From the NCBI GenBank assembly GCA_050747865.1, contig JBOGJI010000215.1, positions 1 through 8,638 on the forward strand: a DNA stretch of 8,638 nucleotides. The letters are read 5' to 3'. This document shows positions 6,221-8,638 of this stretch, piece by piece. This DNA is from JBOGJI01 sp050747865 (GTDB taxonomy: Bacteria; Acidobacteriota; Thermoanaerobaculia; Multivoradales; JAHEKO01). Below the pieces are notes generated by a model. That model did no database searches, was not told where the DNA came from, and was given only the letters and a program-made list of their open reading frames with translations. Position numbers and translations under genes: made by a program. The stretch's first letter is position 1; every line of letters starts with the position of its first letter.

Positions 6221-6853
6221 TCAGCGAGGCTTGCGCTTCGGCCGGTAGTCGAGCGGATCGATGCAGCGATCGTAGGTCGCCTTGTCGACACGGATCCAGT
6301 CGGTGCGGTCGATGCCTCGGCGGTTGCGGGAGGTCGGGCTCACGGGGAAGGCCGAGGCGAGCTTGATCCAGCGGCGCTGCTGGTGGGCGATGCGGCGCAG
6401 CTCCTGGGCCACTTCGTTGAGATCCTGGTCCTGGCTGAAGATCAGACCGACGTCGTACGCGTCCTCGAGCGCCAGGTTCACGACATCGAGGGCGATGCGC
6501 ACGTCGATGCCCTTCTCGTAGGCAGTCCGGTAGCTGTGCTGACGGCCGTCCGACAGCGTCACGGTCTGGGTCTGGTAGCGCAGCAACCGCGCATAGGTGA
6601 AGACCTTGCGGGTACCGAGGACGGCGACTTTCTCAGTCCAGAAGTGATTCCAGAAGGAGTTGTCCTGGGCGTCGGGCACCCCGGTGTAGAAACGCACCTG
6701 GGCGAGCTGCCAGCCCTGGCCGGCGCAGACTTCCTGAGCCAGCCGCAGCGGGTCGTAGTTGGGGAAGCTGTAGCCAAAGGCCTCCCGCGCAGCGTGGAAG
6801 AGGTTCTGGCCGTCGATGAAGGCGATGGCCCGCTTGGTCTCCGGCTCACTCAT
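6221..6853 (-). CDS. NYN-domain (PIN-like) nuclease, stand-alone
   Basis: NYN domains are metal-dependent PIN-like ribonucleases; LabA/DUF88-type members act on RNA, but the target of this subgroup is not known to me. From the ATG at 6853 the protein has 210 aa, almost all one domain. FIDGQNLFH (Asp14, Asn17) is the first acidic strand, EKGIDVRIALDVV (Asp117, Asp123) the central acidic motif, and FSQDQDL (Asp142, Asp144) the third. The basic C-terminus (RNRRG, RPKRKPR) may contact nucleic acid. The frame is open to a GTG at 6934, but that would place the start before the -10 hexamer (6930-6925), and the extra 27 residues are unlike the family, so I chose 6853. Soluble and cytosolic. It is transcribed divergently from the transposase across a 613-bp gap and has no obvious partner gene. 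It may be a passenger or a defence- or RNA-quality-type gene; this is inference. Confidence 0.88.
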   Translation of the reverse strand: MSEPETKRAIAFIDGQNLFHAAREAFGYSFPNYDPLRLAQEVCAGQGWQLAQVRFYTGVPDAQDNSFWNHFWTEKVAVLGTRKVFTYARLLRYQTQTVTLSDGRQHSYRTAYEKGIDVRIALDVVNLALEDAYDVGLIFSQDQDLNEVAQELRRIAHQQRRWIKLASAFPVSPTSRNRRGIDRTDWIRVDKATYDRCIDPLDYRPKRKPR

Positions 6854-6859
6854 TGCGTC

Positions 6860-6881
6860 GCGGGGCAAAAAATAACCCCGC
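6860..6881 (-). promoter_or_regulatory. GC stem with A/T loop in the NYN leader
   Basis: On the minus strand GCGGGG, a 10-base loop TTATTTTTTG and CCCCGC form a 6-bp all-GC hairpin ending six bases before the ATG at 6853. No Shine-Dalgarno is visible downstream of it. The stem could hinder 30S binding or present the U-rich loop for binding. An autoregulatory target of the NYN nuclease is one speculative option. Confidence 0.4.
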
Positions 6882-6924
6882 CCGAGGCCTTGCGGCTGGT
6901 CAGACGGGGAGCAATTCCGAGGAA

Positions 6925-6933
6925 ATTGTAGCA
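6925..6933 (-). promoter_or_regulatory. Extended -10 promoter of the NYN gene
   Basis: TGC followed directly by TACAAT is a strong extended -10. Transcription would start near 6918, leaving a leader of about 65 nt that contains the GC hairpin and an imperfect repeat (CAATTTCC and GGAATTG). The -35 position falls in a run of C (minus strand), so no -35 is present. The form matches the TGC-TAGACT element before pgsA. Confidence 0.5.
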
Positions 6934-6947
6934 CAGAGAGCTGCTGA

Positions 6948-7158
6948 GGGGGGGGTGGGGGTGGGCGCGGCGGGGCTTCCGCGCGAGCACGGCGACGCGG
7001 GTGGGGGCGTGGGGGGCGGCGCCGCGCGCAGGTAAGCGGAAGACCCGGCGCGCCCTCAGGGACTCTGCCGCGGCAGGGTGGCGCGCTTACCGGGTGGGCC
7101 GGGAGGGGGAGCGCGCCACGCTACCGACCGATGTGTCTGGGGAGGGGGCGGGTGGGGG
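6948..7158 (+). other. Cluster of G-quadruplex motifs
   Basis: Three complete motifs lie on the + strand. At 6948-6975 there are runs of 8, 5, 3 and 4 G with loops of 1, 1 and 6. At 7092-7109 there are runs of 3, 3, 3 and 5 with loops of 1, 2 and 1. At 7139-7158 there are runs of 4, 5, 3 and 5 with single-base loops, predicted to be very stable. A fourth tract at 6999-7016 has runs of 3, 5 and 6 only. The first lies directly upstream of the NYN -10, with the C-rich strand as coding strand for that gene. They could affect transcription, replication or transposase binding. Confidence 0.6.
7031..7091. repeat. Long inverted repeat with inner palindrome
   Basis: GGTAAGCG (7031-7038) and CGCTTACC (7084-7091) are perfect 8-base arms 45 bases apart. 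Inside lie GCGCGCC (7048-7054), which can pair with GGCGCGC (7080-7086) as a competing fold, and the 12-bp palindrome CTGCCGCGGCAG (7065-7076). The alternatives exclude each other at 7084-7086, so the region could switch between two structures. It sits between the first and second quadruplex motifs. Confidence 0.5.
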
Positions 7159-7264
7159 CCGGACGGGGCCGGCGGCAGCGGTCGGGCGTGCGGCAGAGGC
7201 CCAGGGTGGGGCGTGGTGCCGAGCGGCAAGAGTCTTTGCAGGCCGCCAGACTGCCCGGCCCAAG

Positions 7265-7288
7265 TTTACAGAATGCATGTTCTGTAAA
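7265..7288. repeat. AT-rich 9-bp palindrome in GC-rich surroundings
   Basis: Arms TTTACAGAA (7265-7273) and TTCTGTAAA (7280-7288) flank a 6-base centre TGCATG. The outer sequence continues the symmetry with CCCGGCC (7254-7260) and GGCCgcCGGG (7289-7298). The whole could be a dimer operator or a hairpin recognised by the transposase. Its AT content contrasts strongly with its surroundings. It lies 179 bp before the transposase ATG. Confidence 0.6.
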
Positions 7289-7417
7289 GGCCGCCGGGTG
7301 GGAAGGGGAGCGGCGACCCGACGCCGCTTGGGACGGGCACAGCAAAGCGACCAGCCCTCGCCGACGGACGAGCCCCACCCTGGGCCGGGGGGAGGCAACG
7401 GCGGCTCAAGAGAAAGG

Positions 7418-7444
7418 CTCCCTGTCAGGGAGAGCAGCGCTCTC
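7418..7444 (+). repeat. Two overlapping hairpins before the transposase
   Basis: CTCCCTG-t-CAGGGAG (7418-7432) and GAGAGC-agc-GCTCTC (7430-7444) share three bases and cannot fully form together. They end 22 bases before the transposase ATG. Y1 transposases recognise subterminal hairpins at the ends of their elements, so this may be the left-end recognition structure. Control of transposase translation is the alternative. Confidence 0.45.
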
Positions 7445-7466
7445 GATTCCGTCTTGACTCTCTGCC

Positions 7467-8387
7467 ATGGCCAGGCGTCTGCGTTTCGTGCCCGAGGGCA
7501 GCCTCGTCGAGATCACCGCCAGGACCGTCCAGGGCCGCTTCCTCTTGAAGCCCGGACCCGGATGGACGGAGACCTTCATCGGCGTCCTCGCCCGCGCCCA
7601 GGAGCTCTTCCCCGTCAAGATCCACGCCTTCGTCTGCTTGTCGAATCACGCCCACTGGCTGCTGACGCCCGAAGACGCTCAGCAGCTCGCCGGCTTCATG
7701 AGGCACGTGCTGACCAACTTGTCCAAGGAGGCCGGCCGCCGACACGGCTGGCGCGGACCGCTCTTCGAGCGCCGCTATCAGGCGATCACCGTCACTGATG
7801 AAGAGCACGCCCACGTCGAGCGGCTCACCTACCTCCTCCGACACGGAGCCAAGGAGAATCTGGTCGCGCGGCCCGACGAATGGCCAGGACCCCACTGCGC
7901 CAAGGCGTTGCGCACCGGAGAGCCGGTACGCGGGGTCTGGATCTCGCGCACCGCACAGTGGGTGGCGAAGAACCGCGGCCAGGTCCTCTCCGACGAGCAG
8001 GCTTCCATCCCTCAAGAGCTCCACCTCGAGCCGCTGCCGTGCTGGTCACACTTCTCGCCCGCAGGCTACCGCTCGGCCGTCGCTGACATCCTGAAGCAGA
8101 TCGAAGACGAAACGCTGGAGCGGCATCAGCGCGGCGGGACCGCTCCCCTCGGCGTCGCCGAGATCCTCGCCCAGCACGCCCACGCCGCGCCGAACAAGCC
8201 GAAACGCGCCCCGGCCCCGCTTGTCCACGCCGCTAGCCGAAGACTGCGAAGGGAGTTCTACCGGATGTACGCCGCCTTCGTTGGCGCGTTCTACCAAGCC
8301 GTCGAACGGCTCAAGGCCGGCTGCCTCACGCCCGGCTTCCCCGACGGCGCCTTCCCACCGCCGCTGCTACTCGCCGCTCCCGGGTAA
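7467..8387 (+). CDS. REP-associated/IS200-like Y1 (HUH) tyrosine transposase
   Basis: Single-strand DNA transposases of this family cut hairpin-marked ends through a covalent tyrosine link. The 306-aa product starts MARRLRFVPEGSLVEITART, the usual opening of these proteins. The HUH metal-binding motif is in CLSNHAHWLL (His61, His63). WRGPLFERRYQAI (about 95-107) follows. The likely catalytic Tyr122 is in RLTYLLRHGAKENLV, the equivalent of the usual YI-x2-NP segment. Residues about 150-306 form a long C-terminal extension including LEPLPCWSHFSP (188-198) and NKPKRAPAPLVHAASRRLRRE (243-263), a basic, probably DNA-binding part. Members of this subgroup are often domesticated single-copy genes associated with REP palindromes. 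The ATG at 7467 is the first plausible start. There is no Shine-Dalgarno. The frame is intact and probably functional. Divergent from the NYN gene. Confidence 0.85.
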   Translation: MARRLRFVPEGSLVEITARTVQGRFLLKPGPGWTETFIGVLARAQELFPVKIHAFVCLSNHAHWLLTPEDAQQLAGFMRHVLTNLSKEAGRRHGWRGPLFERRYQAITVTDEEHAHVERLTYLLRHGAKENLVARPDEWPGPHCAKALRTGEPVRGVWISRTAQWVAKNRGQVLSDEQASIPQELHLEPLPCWSHFSPAGYRSAVADILKQIEDETLERHQRGGTAPLGVAEILAQHAHAAPNKPKRAPAPLVHAASRRLRREFYRMYAAFVGAFYQAVERLKAGCLTPGFPDGAFPPPLLLAAPG

Positions 8388-8410
8388 CGGCGACCCCCTC
8401 CGCCGTCACC
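8383..8410. repeat. Hairpin overlapping the transposase stop
   Basis: GGTAACGGCG (8383-8392) and CGCCGTCACC (8401-8410) pair over 10 positions with one mismatch around an 8-base loop. The TAA stop is inside the left arm. There is no T-run, so it is not a classical terminator. It may protect the 3' end or mark the right part of the element. Confidence 0.5.
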
Positions 8411-8433
8411 ACGGCCGCAGCCCAGCCCGTACA

Positions 8434-8550
8434 CCTCGACACCGACTCTCGGCACGACACCGCTGTGTCTACCGAGCCGCGAAACGCCTGCCGACACGCG
8501 AAACTGCCTCGCACTACGATGCTCCATGACCGGCAAAGGCCTCGACACCG
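8434..8550 (+). repeat. 11-bp direct repeat downstream of the transposase
   Basis: CCTCGACACCG occurs at 8434-8444 and again at 8540-8550. Between them lies the hairpin 8448-8476 and a shorter direct repeat of GCGAAAC, each followed closely by CTGCC. No gene is recognised in 8388-8638; the open frames there are short and compositional. Confidence 0.35.
8448..8476. repeat. Bulged hairpin in transposase 3' flank
   Basis: An outer stem CTCGG (8448-8452) with CCGAG (8472-8476) encloses an inner stem GACAC (8456-8460) with GTGTC (8465-8469) and a 4-base loop, with 3 and 2 unpaired bases between the stems. This two-part stem resembles the imperfect palindromes bound by Y1 transposases and is a candidate right-end recognition structure. 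Confidence 0.45.
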
Positions 8551-8621
8551 TGCCATCACCGCCCCGCTCCCCTCTCACCGACACCCCGACTCCCGCCGGC
8601 GGCTTCCTCACCGCCAAATTC

Positions 8622-8636
8622 AACTGACACCTTTTC
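8622..8636 (+). repeat. Possible element end motif at window edge
   Basis: AACTGACACCTTTTC at the very end of the window resembles TGAGTGGCACCTATTTC at 5985-6001 in the same orientation (core TGRCACCTWTT). The reverse complement, AAAAGGTGTCAG, has the look of repeats found next to Y1 transposases. It may be the right boundary of the transposase-bearing element. The window ends before symmetry can be tested. Confidence 0.3.
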
Positions 8637-8638
8637 TG

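Larger units (their letters stand above)
6935..7466. other. Long non-coding, G-rich, structured intergenic region
   Basis: No frame here has a recognisable family, a credible start or normal codon composition; the open frames on both strands are products of high GC. The + strand is strongly enriched in G over C in its left two thirds. The region holds the G-quadruplex motifs, the 8-bp and 9-bp inverted repeats and the paired hairpins listed separately. It separates the divergent NYN and transposase genes and is much longer than needed for two promoters. It may contain a non-coding RNA, the left end of the transposase-bearing element, or both. Confidence 0.6.

Noticed and set aside
6854..6934. 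Upstream GTG start of the NYN protein
   Set aside because: The GTG lies before the extended -10 hexamer, so the predicted transcript would not contain it. The added residues translate the leader hairpin.
6935..7466. CRISPR array or tandem repeat
   Set aside because: G runs recur but there is no regular repeat-spacer period and no cas gene.
7001..7798. Plus-strand frames of 265 and 108 codons in the G-rich spacer and transposase 5' end
   Set aside because: Gly/Arg-rich composition caused by G runs. They overlap the transposase in another frame and have no credible start site.

Overview
The window is GC-rich throughout and looks like a bacterial chromosome from a diderm lineage: it carries a secreted lytic transglycosylase and an RND-type MMPL exporter. 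Clear Shine-Dalgarno sites are mostly missing. Several genes instead have a TATAAT-like hexamer almost touching the start codon, which suggests leaderless or very short-leader transcripts. The HUH transposase resembles copies I associate with Acidobacteriota and deltaproteobacteria-like genomes. That taxonomic hint is weak and comes from memory, not from a search.

Layout. 1-214: pyk upstream region with a palindrome (156-175) overlapping a possible -35. 215-1696 (+): pyruvate kinase. Its end faces, 20 bp away, the end of a minus-strand cluster that reads from right to left: lytic transglycosylase (5564-4911), pgsA phosphatidylglycerophosphate synthase (4858-4280) and an 856-residue MMPL/RND exporter (4287-1717, overlapping pgsA by 8 nt). 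The three fit an envelope unit: peptidoglycan remodelling, phospholipid synthesis, and export of a lipid or other hydrophobic substrate.

5395-6220: a disturbed stretch. It has an orphan HicB-like antitoxin frame with no HicA partner, whose reading frame runs on into the transglycosylase gene. It also has REP-like hairpins, a 43-codon frame with a Shine-Dalgarno, and a perfect 11-bp palindrome. 6221-6853 (-): stand-alone NYN-domain (PIN-like) nuclease.

6854-7466: about 600 bp without a recognisable gene, strongly G-rich on the + strand. It holds three to four G-quadruplex motifs and several long inverted repeats. 7467-8387 (+): REP-associated/IS200-like tyrosine (HUH, Y1) transposase with a long C-terminal extension. 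Further hairpins follow it, and the window ends in a motif related to the REP-like stretch near 5985-6001. The right third is therefore best read as an accessory region shaped by a Y1 transposase. I do not see a complete novel defence or biosynthetic system. The most unusual material is the structured, G-quadruplex-rich intergenic region and the orphan HicB.
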